A DNA stretch of 56,398 bases from Staphylococcus croceilyticus (GTDB taxonomy: Bacteria; Bacillota; Bacilli; Staphylococcales; Staphylococcaceae), in assembly GCF_002902575.1 (NCBI RefSeq), contig NZ_PPRD01000009.1:1-56398 (forward strand), in the 5' to 3' direction. Position 1 is the first letter of the stretch. Every line of letters begins with the position of its first letter. The translations under genes and the position numbers were made by a program. Shown piece by piece: positions 1-8,512 of the stretch. Under the pieces are notes generated by a model. That model did no database searches, had not been told where the DNA came from, and worked only from the letters and a program-made list of their open reading frames with translations.

Positions 1-22
1 ACGAAGTATTGTAAATAAAGAA

Positions 23-59
23 GCCAGTAAATGAATTTATAAAAAACTCATTTACTGGC
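23..59 (-). terminator. Terminator after greA
   Basis: A perfect 12-bp inverted repeat (GCCAGTAAATGA and its complement) with a 13-base loop lies just beyond the greA stop codon. T-rich tracts flank it on both sides, so it may stop transcription from either direction. The first 22 bases of the window hold nothing I can identify. Confidence 0.85.
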
Positions 60-98
60 ATTTTTGCTAGGAATTATGTCCCAGCCTCATTATATAAA

Positions 99-575
99 TT
101 ACTTAATATCTACGATTTTAACGTTAATTTCGCCACCATTTGGAAGTGGTACGCGAACTTCACCATTTAAATTTTTACCAATTAAAGCTTTAGCCATTGG
201 TGATTCGTTAGAAATTTTACCTTTGAATGCATCTGCTTCAGCAGAACCAACGATTTGGTAACTTTCTTCTTCGTCACCAGGTAATTCAACGAATGTTACT
301 GTTTTACCGATTTGTACTACATTGTTATCGCCAGTATCTTCAATAATTAAAGCATAGCGTAACATATGTTCAATACGTTGAATATCTTGTTCGATAAAAC
401 CTTGTTCATCTTTAGCTGCATCGTACTCTGAGTTCTCAGATAAGTCACCAAATGAACGTGCAACTTTAATTTTTTCAACTACTTCTGGACGTTTAACCGT
501 TTTTAATTCTTCTAATTCTTGTTCTAATTTTTCATAACCTTCTTGAGTCATTGGATATTGTTTTTGATTTTCCAT
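99..575 (-). CDS. greA: Transcription elongation factor GreA
   Basis: GreA enters the secondary channel of stalled RNA polymerase and stimulates cleavage of backtracked RNA so that elongation can resume. The 158-residue product has the normal family length. Residues about 10-78 form the N-terminal antiparallel coiled coil, whose tip carries the acidic [13 protein letters not shown] motif (43-55) that positions the catalytic metal. The C-terminal FKBP-like domain follows and contains the [14 protein letters not shown] strand region. It is the last gene of the trmR-trhP1-trhP2-udk-greA cluster, 80 bp after udk, and is followed by a strong terminator. The same order is known from Bacillus subtilis. 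Confidence 0.97.
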   Translation of the reverse strand: MENQKQYPMTQEGYEKLEQELEELKTVKRPEVVEKIKVARSFGDLSENSEYDAAKDEQGFIEQDIQRIEHMLRYALIIEDTGDNNVVQIGKTVTFVELPGDEEESYQIVGSAEADAFKGKISNESPMAKALIGKNLNGEVRVPLPNGGEINVKIVDIK

Positions 576-655
576 TATGTCATCTTCCTTTTCACATACT
601 AAGATTTAACTTCTAGAATTGATAAAAAATAATGCAATATTAGAATACTCGTAAG

Positions 656-1279
656 TTATTGTTTACTTACAAGTGTTTGGATTTTAGTTGTCATTATATC
701 AATTGCGACCTTATTACTTCCACCTTCTGGGATAATAATATCTGCATAGCGTTTAGTAGGTTCAATAAATTGATTATGCATAGGTCTGACAACATTTAAA
801 TATTGATTGATTACTGATTCCATTGAACGACCACGCTCTTTAGTATCTCTTACTAATCGGCGTAAGATTCTTAAGTCGGCGTCAGTATCAACATATATTT
901 TAACATCCATCACATCACGTAAAGTTTTATTTTCTAATGCAAATATACCTTCTACGATAATAACATCTTTAGGCTCAAATGCAATCGTTTCATCACTTCT
1001 TGTGTGATTAGCGTAGTCATATGTTGGTACTTCTACAGCGTGACCATTACGTAAGTCTTTTAAATTTTCAATTAATAAATCATTATCAAATGCGAAGGGA
1101 TGGTCATAGTTCGTTTCTAAACGTTCTTCAAACGTTAAATGTGATTGATCTTTATAATAATAATCCTGGGCTAATAAAGCTACACTATGGCCTTCTAAAT
1201 TCTTCATGATTTCATTAGTAACTGTTGTTTTTCCAGAACCAGATCCGCCTGCAATACCAATAATAGTTGTGTTCGTCAT
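656..1279 (-). CDS. udk: Uridine kinase
   Basis: Udk phosphorylates uridine and cytidine to UMP and CMP in pyrimidine salvage. The 207-residue protein begins with a P-loop, GGSGSGKTT at residues 11-19, followed by the DHPFAFDND substrate-binding segment and the IIVEGIFAL strand typical of the PRK/uridine kinase family. Its start codon overlaps the last base of trhP2 (both at 1279), which implies translational coupling. The neighbouring TrhP/TrmR genes act on uridine in tRNA, so the cluster has a loose uridine theme, but co-transcription with them is inherited synteny rather than proof of a shared pathway. Confidence 0.96.
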   Translation of the reverse strand: MTNTTIIGIAGGSGSGKTTVTNEIMKNLEGHSVALLAQDYYYKDQSHLTFEERLETNYDHPFAFDNDLLIENLKDLRNGHAVEVPTYDYANHTRSDETIAFEPKDVIIVEGIFALENKTLRDVMDVKIYVDTDADLRILRRLVRDTKERGRSMESVINQYLNVVRPMHNQFIEPTKRYADIIIPEGGSNKVAIDIMTTKIQTLVSKQ

Positions 1280-2547
1280 TAGCCGATTTCCTTTCTCATC
1301 ATGTTGTTAGGATAAATAGGATGATTCACCTTAATTTGGACGATTTGAAGTGGATGACGTGCAGCATCTAAGCTATTTCCTTCTTCGTCATAAATTTCAT
1401 CAATAACTTGTTTGAAGCTTTCAATTTCAGGACCGAAGAATTCAATTTCTTGACCAGGTTTAAAATGGTTACGTTGTTGGATAGTTGCTATTTGAGATTC
1501 AGAATCATAGTCTAATACTAATCCACAGAAATCATAAGGTGATTTTTTATTTTGTTGTAAGCCAAACATTTGCTCTTCATAACCTGGTGTACCTTCAAAG
1601 AAAGCAGGTGCTGTATCTCTATTAGCACATTTATCTAACTCAGTTAGCCACTCTGGTTTAATTTTAAAATTGTCAGGGTCTTCTGCATATGCATCAATCA
1701 CTTTTCTATAAACAGAAACTACCGTAGCAATATAGTGAATTGATTTCATACGACCTTCGATTTTAAGTGAGTCGATACCGATATCCATCATTTGTGGGAT
1801 TGATTCTATTAATTTTAAATCTTTGGGGCTCATAGCGAAAGGCATTACATCCCCATCTTGATAATATAAATCAAGTTCTCCGTCTGCATCGACAGAAAGT
1901 AAATCATAATCCCAACGACAACTTTGACAGCAACCGCCTCTATTAGAATCTCGTGCTGTCATATGGTTACTTAACGTACATCTACCAGAATAAGCGATAC
2001 ACATTGCTCCATGAATGAATGCTTCAATTTCAATATCGACATTCTCTTTCATTTCCTTCATTTCCATAGCACCAGTTTCACGAGCTAATACAACGCGATC
2101 TAAACCTTCTTCTTTCCAATATTCTACAGCTTTATAGTTAGAAAGAGATTGTTGCGTAGATAGATGGATTTCTAATCTTGGTGCTACGCGTTTACATGCT
2201 TCAATAATAAGTGGATCAGCCACTATGATTCCAGTCGCACCTGTTGCGTCTAATTCCATTAAATATGATTCTAAGCCATCGATATTTTCATCATGCGCAA
2301 TAATATTTGTAGTAACATAGATTTTTGCGCCATATTGATTAGCGAATTCAACGCCTTCTTTAATTTCTTCCAAAGTGAAATTATCCGCATTAGATCTTAA
2401 ACCATATTCTTGTCCGCCTAGGAATACAGCGTCTGCGCCATAATGTACAGCAATTTTTAATTTTTCTAAATTACCAGCAGGCGCTAATAATTCAGGTTTT
2501 TTAACTTTAGATTTACTTGTTGAATTAATTTCAGTTAATGTTTTCAT
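1279..2547 (-). CDS. trhP2: U32-family tRNA hydroxylation protein TrhP2
   Basis: This is a peptidase-U32-family protein of 422 residues, orthologous by order and length to B. subtilis YrrO (TrhP2). In that organism it is needed, with TrhP1, for prephenate-dependent formation of 5-hydroxyuridine at the wobble position of tRNA. The U32 signature is intact: HGAMC with Cys183, then Cys190, and a Cys206-Cys207-x2-Cys210 cluster. Such cysteines ligate an iron-sulfur cluster in the family. The older label 'peptidase/collagenase' is probably misleading. Its start lies 14 bp from the end of trhP1. The C-terminal domain (about 330-422) is the extension found in the longer U32 members. Confidence 0.9.
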   Translation of the reverse strand: MKTLTEINSTSKSKVKKPELLAPAGNLEKLKIAVHYGADAVFLGGQEYGLRSNADNFTLEEIKEGVEFANQYGAKIYVTTNIIAHDENIDGLESYLMELDATGATGIIVADPLIIEACKRVAPRLEIHLSTQQSLSNYKAVEYWKEEGLDRVVLARETGAMEMKEMKENVDIEIEAFIHGAMCIAYSGRCTLSNHMTARDSNRGGCCQSCRWDYDLLSVDADGELDLYYQDGDVMPFAMSPKDLKLIESIPQMMDIGIDSLKIEGRMKSIHYIATVVSVYRKVIDAYAEDPDNFKIKPEWLTELDKCANRDTAPAFFEGTPGYEEQMFGLQQNKKSPYDFCGLVLDYDSESQIATIQQRNHFKPGQEIEFFGPEIESFKQVIDEIYDEEGNSLDAARHPLQIVQIKVNHPIYPNNMMRKEIG

Positions 2548-2561
2548 ATAAGCGCCCCCTT

Positions 2562-3485
2562 TTAATAAACAGTCTGTTTGTATAAAAATCCTTCATCAAA
2601 TGGACGATGTTCTGGTTGAATTTCTTCAATAGGATCTACTAACATAAATTTTTCATCTTCATATGCTTCAGGATCTTCATTATATAAATCTATAGCTTCT
2701 CTATATTGAGTCGTTACAGTATTAATATATTCTTCACTTTGCAAGACGCCATCAATTTTAAATGAATCAATGCCAGCTTCAAAGAACGGTTCAAGTTCTT
2801 CAATTAAGCAGATATCATTTGGTGACATAATATGTGTACCATTATAATCTTCGAATACAGGATATTTATTATCACGTTCTTCATCATATAACAATAACGC
2901 AGTATCACCTTTATCACGTTGAATTTTCATTTGTCTATCTTGGAATGTATAATAATTACCAAGTAACATACGTTTAGATTGGAACATACAAGTCATGCCA
3001 TGTACCTGGACTTCTATTTCTACAGCGGCATTCTCTTTAATATTAATAATTTCATCTAAGTTTAATTCACGTGCTAATACTGCTCTTTGCGCGCCTCTTT
3101 TCCCCCAATAATTACATTGGAAGTAATTCGTCACGATAGTTTCAGCATCCCAATTAAGAGGGATTGGATTATTTTGTTGCTTAACGAACATCACTACAGC
3201 TGGATCACCAAATATAATTCGATCAACGTTAATTTCATGTAAGAAATTGATATAATCTTCAAGCGCATTTAAATGATAATTATGGAAAATGCCATTTACA
3301 GCAACATAAACTTTTTTCTCATTGTCATGTGCTAATTTAACAGCTTGTTTAATATCGTCACGATCGAATTCTCCAGCTAATCGTAATCCAAATTTTGGTT
3401 CCCCAATAACAAATGCATCAGCACCTAAATCAATTAATGTTTCCATATGAGCTAGTGATTTAGGAGTAACTAGTAATTCTGTCAT
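2562..3485 (-). CDS. trhP1: U32-family tRNA hydroxylation protein TrhP1
   Basis: A 307-residue U32-family paralogue of the neighbouring TrhP2, equivalent to B. subtilis YrrN. It keeps the TIM-barrel-type U32 fold signs (GADAFVIGEPKFGLR at 21-35, HGMTC with Cys166, DSFKIDG near 240) but lacks the rest of the cysteine set: the position matching TrhP2 Cys190 is Met173, and the CCxxC cluster is absent. I infer that it cannot bind the same iron-sulfur cluster alone and acts as a partner subunit of TrhP2. It begins 2 bp after the trmR stop codon, so the modification genes are tightly coupled. Confidence 0.88.
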   Translation of the reverse strand: MTELLVTPKSLAHMETLIDLGADAFVIGEPKFGLRLAGEFDRDDIKQAVKLAHDNEKKVYVAVNGIFHNYHLNALEDYINFLHEINVDRIIFGDPAVVMFVKQQNNPIPLNWDAETIVTNYFQCNYWGKRGAQRAVLARELNLDEIINIKENAAVEIEVQVHGMTCMFQSKRMLLGNYYTFQDRQMKIQRDKGDTALLLYDEERDNKYPVFEDYNGTHIMSPNDICLIEELEPFFEAGIDSFKIDGVLQSEEYINTVTTQYREAIDLYNEDPEAYEDEKFMLVDPIEEIQPEHRPFDEGFLYKQTVY

Positions 3486-3487
3486 TT

Positions 3488-4123
3488 TTATTCTCCTTTA
3501 ATAGATATGGCTAACCCATCATCCATATTCACAAAATTAGTTTGATAATTTTCTTGTGTCATTAACCAAGCATTGAATTTCTGCACTTTTTTTACCATTT
3601 GTTTAACGTTTCTTGAGCGAACAACATCTATATCCGCTACGAACCCGTGATAAAGTACATTATCTGTAATGACAAGCCCGCCCTTTTTAAGTAATGGCGT
3701 ATATAATTCAAAGAATTTTTTGGATTGTGCTTTAGCCGCATCAATAAATATCATATCGTATTCTTGATCATTAACATTAGAATACTGTTCCAAAGCATTA
3801 CCTTCTATAAGCCTAATTTGATTTTGGTAACCAAACTTTTCAAAATTTGGTTTAGCTTGATAAATCATATCTTCATCTCGTTCAATTGTCGTCACATTTA
3901 TATCATCTGAAATTGAAGCGAATTGCATTGAACTATAGCCGATAGCTGTTCCTATTTCAAGTATATTTTTAGCTTGGTGTATTCTTATTAATTGTTTTAC
4001 CAATTCAAGAGATAATCTATCTATAATAGGCACAGCATGTTCTTCAGCATAGGCTCTTAATTTTTCAATATGATTATCTGTTTTTTCATGTATTTCAAGT
4101 AAATACTGTTGATTTGCTTCCAT
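3488..4123 (-). CDS. trmR: tRNA 5-hydroxyuridine methyltransferase TrmR
   Basis: A 211-residue SAM-dependent O-methyltransferase. The glycine-rich SAM motif ILEIGTAIGYSSM is at residues 54-66 and the family 'YDMIFIDAAK' strand lies near 122-131. By position and length it matches B. subtilis YrrM/TrmR, which methylates 5-hydroxyuridine at tRNA position 34 to 5-methoxyuridine. It comes immediately before trhP1 and trhP2, which make its substrate, so the three genes are one pathway. The start ATG has AAGGAAG five bases upstream. The fold resembles catechol O-methyltransferases, and a generic annotation of 'O-methyltransferase' would be less specific. Confidence 0.88.
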   Translation of the reverse strand: MEANQQYLLEIHEKTDNHIEKLRAYAEEHAVPIIDRLSLELVKQLIRIHQAKNILEIGTAIGYSSMQFASISDDINVTTIERDEDMIYQAKPNFEKFGYQNQIRLIEGNALEQYSNVNDQEYDMIFIDAAKAQSKKFFELYTPLLKKGGLVITDNVLYHGFVADIDVVRSRNVKQMVKKVQKFNAWLMTQENYQTNFVNMDDGLAISIKGE

Positions 4124-4417
4124 TTTTTACTTCCTTTTAAAATACAAAATAACATTAAAAATAATCAGTCTATTTACTGGAAGTTTTACTCCTTAAAAAA
4201 AGTTTCAATTCGAAAAACTTATGTGTTTAATGACTGATTGAATGATTAATATATGCTTATAAGATTTAAACTTTATATATTTTACCATAGTTTTAGGCTA
4301 AATTTAAGAACGAATTTGGAAAACGAGACCTTTGTATCTGATTTGAAACAATCATACTATAAAAAATTTTAGTAAATATAACCTCCTACTGCTCAGATTG
4401 ACAAATAAATATCACAT
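4124..4417. other. Intergenic region upstream of trmR
   Basis: About 290 bp without a convincing gene. It must hold the promoter and leader of the trmR cluster on the minus strand. Possible -10 hexamers (TATAGT, TATGAT) occur near 4350-4362, but no matching -35 is clear. A weak hairpin (AAGTTT with AAACTT, 4198-4220) followed by T residues on the minus strand could be a leader attenuator; I am not confident of it. Confidence 0.4.
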
Positions 4418-4461
4418 AAAAAACTCCTCCATAAATAATTCGTATTATGGAGGAGTTTTTT
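4418..4461 (-). terminator. Terminator after yrzB
   Basis: A 17-bp perfect inverted repeat (AAAAAACTCCTCCATAA and its complement, with a 10-base loop) ends the alaS-ireB-ruvX-yrzB operon. The arms carry A and T tracts at their outer ends, so it could work in both directions. Confidence 0.9.
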
Positions 4462-4499
4462 TTATTCAACTACACATGAAAAGAATAGCTATTAAGCCT

Positions 4500-4814
4500 C
4501 TATTCTTCCATGTTTGTATTAACGACTTCTTCAATCATATCCCATTCTTCATCAGTTTCGATTGGGACTAGTTTACCACCGTCGCCTGATTCATCAGGTT
4601 CATTAATCATTGGGATAAGTTCAATCATATCATCGTCATCTGATTGAGCGCCTTCTTCAGCTAAAATAACATATTCTTTTTTGAATTCTGGGTGATAGAA
4701 TTCTAACATCTTTCTGTATAAAACTTCATTACCATCTTCATCAAATAACGTTAATAATTCTTCTTCATTACTAATATTTAACTCAGAGTTATGGTCGTGA
4801 TTATGTTCAGTCAT
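4500..4814 (-). CDS. yrzB: DUF1292 family protein (YrzB-like)
   Basis: A 104-residue, very acidic cytoplasmic protein of the DUF1292 family. The body reads as short beta strands around the [20 protein letters not shown] region (about 20-40) and an acidic [15 protein letters not shown] stretch near 53-66. The N-terminus is His/Asn/Asp rich. No catalytic motif is visible and the function is unknown. It follows ruvX by 14 bp and is the last gene of the alaS-ireB-ruvX-yrzB operon, an arrangement conserved across Bacillales, which suggests a housekeeping role. Confidence 0.85.
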   Translation of the reverse strand: MTEHNHDHNSELNISNEEELLTLFDEDGNEVLYRKMLEFYHPEFKKEYVILAEEGAQSDDDDMIELIPMINEPDESGDGGKLVPIETDEEWDMIEEVVNTNMEE

Positions 4815-4828
4815 AATTTAATTCTCCT

Positions 4829-5257
4829 TTATTGGATAGAGTCTATATAGCCTTGCAAGATAAAGACAGCGGCCATTTTATCAATAACTTTCTTTCTCTT
4901 TTGTCTTGAAACGTCTGCTTCAAGTAGTGAGCGTTCAGCAGCCATTGTACTTAAGCGCTCATCCCACATAATTATTTCTATGTTTGGTAATGCTTCTTGT
5001 AGCAGCTCCTTGTATTGTAACGAAGCTTCGCCACGAAATCCAATAGAATTATTCATATTTTTTGGTAGACCAATTACTACTGAACCTACATTGTGTTCTT
5101 TAATAATTGTTACTAATTTATCAATACCAAATTCGTTATTTTCCTCATTAATTCTTAGAGTGTCTAATCCTTGAGCAGTCCATCCCATTAAATCGCTAAT
5201 TGCAATGCCTACAGTTTTACTTCCTACATCTAAACCTAAAATCTTGTGTGTTAACAT
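4829..5257 (-). CDS. ruvX: RuvX/YqgF family nuclease
   Basis: A 142-residue RNase H-fold protein of the YqgF/RuvX family. The N-terminal [15 protein letters not shown] motif (8-22) contains the first catalytic aspartate and the [11 protein letters not shown] motif near residue 98 the glutamate. Family members are proposed to process the 5' end of pre-16S rRNA, and some resolve Holliday junctions; the sequence does not decide between these roles. It starts 3 bp after ireB and precedes yrzB, so it is translationally tied to the alaS operon. Confidence 0.92.
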   Translation of the reverse strand: MLTHKILGLDVGSKTVGIAISDLMGWTAQGLDTLRINEENNEFGIDKLVTIIKEHNVGSVVIGLPKNMNNSIGFRGEASLQYKELLQEALPNIEIIMWDERLSTMAAERSLLEADVSRQKRKKVIDKMAAVFILQGYIDSIQ

Positions 5258-5260
5258 AAA

Positions 5261-5521
5261 TTATTGCTTATGCTCTTTAAGATAGTTTGAAACAAGTTCT
5301 TCCATAATTACATCTCGATCAATATGACGGATTTGATTACGGGCATCGTTTTGACGTGGTATATATGCTGGATCTCCAGATAATAAATAACCAACAATTT
5401 GATTTACAGCATTATAGCCACGTTCTTCAAGTGTTCGATGTACGTTGTTTAAGACTGATTCGACATTTTCTTTAGGGATTTCTTCATAGTTAAACTTCAT
5501 TGTTTTATCAATATTTTCCAT
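5261..5521 (-). CDS. ireB: IreB family regulatory phosphoprotein
   Basis: An 86-residue protein of the IreB (formerly UPF0297, B. subtilis YrzL) family. In Enterococcus faecalis IreB is phosphorylated by the Ser/Thr kinase IreK and negatively affects cephalosporin resistance. The N-terminal [10 protein letters not shown] segment has a threonine at position 7, the region modified in the enterococcal protein. The rest is helical and ends in NYLKEHKQ. It lies 64 bp after alaS with a good GAGGAG ribosome binding site and 3 bp before ruvX. Co-transcription with alaS means its level may follow alanine charging if the T-box reads through. Confidence 0.9.
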   Translation of the reverse strand: MENIDKTMKFNYEEIPKENVESVLNNVHRTLEERGYNAVNQIVGYLLSGDPAYIPRQNDARNQIRHIDRDVIMEELVSNYLKEHKQ

Positions 5522-5585
5522 AGATGCGACACTCCTCTAATACGAATTATCTTACATAATAATTTTACACTAGTTGATTACAAAG

Positions 5586-8216
5586 TTATAGGTTTTTAAT
5601 GTAATCTTTAATAAAGCGTAATGAATTTGAGATATTTTCTGGTTCAGTACCGCCACCTTGAGCCATGTCAGGACGGCCACCACCTTTACCACCAACAACA
5701 GGAGCCATATTTTTAATAATATCTCCAGCTTTAATTTGGTTAGTATATTCTTTAGGGACTGTTGCGATTAGTGAAACTTTGCCGTTTACTTCACTTGCTA
5801 AAATGATGATAGCATCTTGTTGTTTTGATTTAAAGTCATCCATTGTTTGTCTAATTTGTTTAGGATTTGAAACTTCAACTTCAGTAGCAAGTACTTTGAA
5901 ACCATTAATTGTTTCAATTTGATCCTCAATATTACCCATTTTAAGTGATGTGATTTCTTTATTGCGTTGTTCTAATTGTTTATGAAGTTCTTTTTGTTCA
6001 TCTTGAATTTGGACTACTTTATCATAGACTTGATTATCTGATTTAACTTTTAATTGAGTTTTAATAGCATTGAATTTGTTTTGGACTTCTTCTAGATATA
6101 AGAATGCAGCTTTACCAGTTAATGCTTCGATACGTCTTACACCTGCGCCAGTACCTGATTCACTTACAATTTTAAATAAACCAATTTCAGCTGTATTATC
6201 TACGTGAATACCACCGCATAACTCGATTGAGAATGGCGCCATATTTACTACACGCACGATATCGCCATATTTTTCACCGAATAATGCCATAGCGCCCATT
6301 TCTTTAGCTTCAGCTATTGGCATTTCTTGAATATGAACAGAGATACCTCTCCAAATTTCTTCATTTACGCGTCTTTCCACTTGATCAATTTCTTCTTGTG
6401 TCATTGGACCGAAATGAGAGAAGTCAAATCTTAATCTTTCACTTTCAACTAAAGATCCAGCTTGGTTAACATGCTCGCCTAATACTTCTTTTAATGCAGC
6501 GTGTAATAAGTGTGTAGCACTGTGGTTCTTTTGAATATCTTTACGTTCATCGCGATTTACACTTGCATCTACTTCGCTGTTAACAGTAACTTGTCCAAAT
6601 TGTACGACACCTTTATGCAAGTTTTGGCCATTTGGCGCTTTAGTTACTTCTTGAACTTCGATTTCAAAATTATCATTTCCTACAGTACCTCTATCAGCTA
6701 CTTGTCCACCACTAACAGCATAGAAAGGTGTTTCTTTTAGAATAAAGTAAACTGTTTCGCCAGCCTCTACACTTTCAACTTTTTCACCGTTGAAAATTAG
6801 ATCTGTTAATGTAGTTTGATAATCAGTAGTTTCATAACCTACAAATTTACTATCTGTATTAATATTTTTTAATACATCACTTTGTACTTGCATAGATTGA
6901 GAACTTTGACGTGCTTCTCTAGCGCGAGTACGTTGTTGTTGCATTTCTTCTTCAAAAGTCGCCATATCAACGCTAATGCCTTCTTGGCTTGATAATTCTT
7001 CAGTAAGTTCAATTGGGAAACCATATGTGTCATATAGTTTGAATGCATCAGAACCATTAATTTCATGCGTAGAAGCTTTCGCTTTATCAATTAATTGATT
7101 TAAAATCGTTAAGCCTTCTTGTAATGTTTCGTGGAAACGTTCTTCTTCAGATTTCACTACACGTTTAATGAATGCAGCTTTCTCTTTAACATTTGGATAA
7201 TAAGGTTCCATAATCTCAGCCACGATATCTACTAATTTATACATGAATGGTTCATTAATACCAAGACTTTGACTAAATCTTACTGCACGACGTAATAAAC
7301 GACGCAATACATAACCTCGGCCTTCATTTGATGGTAACGCACCATCTGAAATCGCAAAAGCAATTGTTCTTATATGATCAGCAATAACTTTAAACGCCAC
7401 ATCTTGTTCAGGAACGTCTAAATATTTTTTTCCTGAAACATTTTCAACCTCATGAATGATAGGCATAAATAAGTCTGTTTCATAGTTAGTACGAACATTT
7501 TGTGAGATAGAAGCCATACGTTCTAACCCCATACCAGTATCAATATTTTTATTTGGTAGCGGTGTGTACGTATTATCTTTATTATGGTTAAACTCACTGA
7601 ATACTAAGTTCCATACTTCTAAATATCTTTCATTTTCTCCGCCTGGATACATTTCTTCAGCAGGATCATCTTGACCATATTCTTCACCACGGTCATAGAA
7701 GATTTCAGTATTCGGACCTGAAGGACCTTCACCAATATCCCAGAAGTTACCTTCAATTCTAATAATGCGACTTTCTTCAAGACCAACTTCTTCATTCCAT
7801 AAACGGTATGCTTCTGTATCTTCTGGATGAATCGTTACATATAATTTTTCCGGTTCCATACCCATCCATTTTTCACTAGTTAAGAATTCCCATGCAAATT
7901 CAATTGCTTCTTTTTTAAAGTAATCTCCAATAGAGAAGTTTCCTAACATTTCAAAGAATGTATGGTGTCTAGCAGTAAAACCAACATTTTCAATATCGTT
8001 CGTTCTAATTGCTTTTTGAGAGTTAACAATTCTAGGTTTTCTAGGTGTTTCACGACCATCGAAGTATTTTTTTAATGTTGCTACACCAGAGTTAATCCAT
8101 AATAAAGAGTCATCATCAATGGGTACTAATGGTGCAGAAGGCTCAACCATATGCCCTTTTTCAACAAAGAAATCAATATACATTTGACGAATGTCACTTG
8201 CTTTTAAATTTTTCAT
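5586..8216 (-). CDS. alaS: Alanyl-tRNA synthetase
   Basis: AlaS charges tRNA-Ala. The 876-residue length is normal. The class II core occupies about 1-240 (motif 2 near [18 protein letters not shown], about 80-97), followed by the helical tRNA-recognition domain. The editing domain has HSATHLLH near residue 564 and CGGIH near 666, the zinc ligands used to hydrolyse mischarged Ser/Gly-tRNA. The C-Ala domain holds the glycine-rich [16 protein letters not shown] segment close to the end. Expression is controlled by the T-box leader immediately upstream, and the gene heads an operon with ireB, ruvX and yrzB. Confidence 0.98.
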   Translation of the reverse strand: MKNLKASDIRQMYIDFFVEKGHMVEPSAPLVPIDDDSLLWINSGVATLKKYFDGRETPRKPRIVNSQKAIRTNDIENVGFTARHHTFFEMLGNFSIGDYFKKEAIEFAWEFLTSEKWMGMEPEKLYVTIHPEDTEAYRLWNEEVGLEESRIIRIEGNFWDIGEGPSGPNTEIFYDRGEEYGQDDPAEEMYPGGENERYLEVWNLVFSEFNHNKDNTYTPLPNKNIDTGMGLERMASISQNVRTNYETDLFMPIIHEVENVSGKKYLDVPEQDVAFKVIADHIRTIAFAISDGALPSNEGRGYVLRRLLRRAVRFSQSLGINEPFMYKLVDIVAEIMEPYYPNVKEKAAFIKRVVKSEEERFHETLQEGLTILNQLIDKAKASTHEINGSDAFKLYDTYGFPIELTEELSSQEGISVDMATFEEEMQQQRTRAREARQSSQSMQVQSDVLKNINTDSKFVGYETTDYQTTLTDLIFNGEKVESVEAGETVYFILKETPFYAVSGGQVADRGTVGNDNFEIEVQEVTKAPNGQNLHKGVVQFGQVTVNSEVDASVNRDERKDIQKNHSATHLLHAALKEVLGEHVNQAGSLVESERLRFDFSHFGPMTQEEIDQVERRVNEEIWRGISVHIQEMPIAEAKEMGAMALFGEKYGDIVRVVNMAPFSIELCGGIHVDNTAEIGLFKIVSESGTGAGVRRIEALTGKAAFLYLEEVQNKFNAIKTQLKVKSDNQVYDKVVQIQDEQKELHKQLEQRNKEITSLKMGNIEDQIETINGFKVLATEVEVSNPKQIRQTMDDFKSKQQDAIIILASEVNGKVSLIATVPKEYTNQIKAGDIIKNMAPVVGGKGGGRPDMAQGGGTEPENISNSLRFIKDYIKNL

Positions 8217-8261
8217 TTATTCCACTCCTAAACATTCTTTATTTTTGAAAATTAAAGAAAA

Positions 8262-8477
8262 ACAAAAAAACGCCCATCCTCAATCAAGGGACGAACGTTT
8301 TCGCGGTACCACCCTAGTTATAAACACACTGACTATATCACAATACCATCTATGTTTATCACTTAATTACAATATGAAACTATCATGAAGTAGCGTTCAA
8401 CAATTAACCTTGCACTTTTCACCAACCAGTGCATCTCTAAAAGTGTTTAGATTGCCTACTCATCTTCATGTGAATTT
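8262..8477 (-). promoter_or_regulatory. Ala T-box leader of alaS
   Basis: A T-box riboswitch that senses uncharged tRNA-Ala. Stem I closes with CATGAAG pairing with CTTCATG; an AGTA/GAA loop E motif sits above it, and the specifier codon GCU (Ala) follows GAAC at 8392-8394. The conserved T-box AGGGTGGTACCGCG is at 8302-8315. The terminator hairpin is at 8269-8299 with a seven-U tract at 8264-8270. When uncharged tRNA-Ala pairs with the T-box, the antiterminator should form and alaS is transcribed. Confidence 0.93.
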
Positions 8478-8483
8478 AAATTT

Positions 8484-8512
8484 ATTTTAAGTATTTTTCA
8501 GTTAAATGTCAA
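8484..8512 (-). promoter_or_regulatory. Promoter of the alaS T-box leader
   Basis: A consensus -35 TTGACA (8507-8512) and -10 TAAAAT (8484-8489) with a 17-bp spacer. The -35 overlaps the recD2 stop codon. The predicted start near 8477 falls just before stem I of the T-box. Confidence 0.75.

Noticed and set aside
1279..3485. U32 pair as secreted collagenase/virulence proteases
   Set aside because: Neither protein has a signal peptide, and the cluster with TrmR fits tRNA hydroxylation.
4500..4814. Acidic YrzB as a possible antitoxin or anti-CRISPR-like protein
   Set aside because: Its composition is suggestive, but family (DUF1292) and conserved operon context indicate a housekeeping gene.
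6510..6740. 76-codon plus-strand frame within alaS
   Set aside because: It is antisense to the well conserved alaS editing domain and has no ribosome binding site; a shadow frame.
8191..8388. 65-codon plus-strand frame upstream of alaS
   Set aside because: It is antisense to the alaS T-box leader and its terminator; the T-box explains the sequence.
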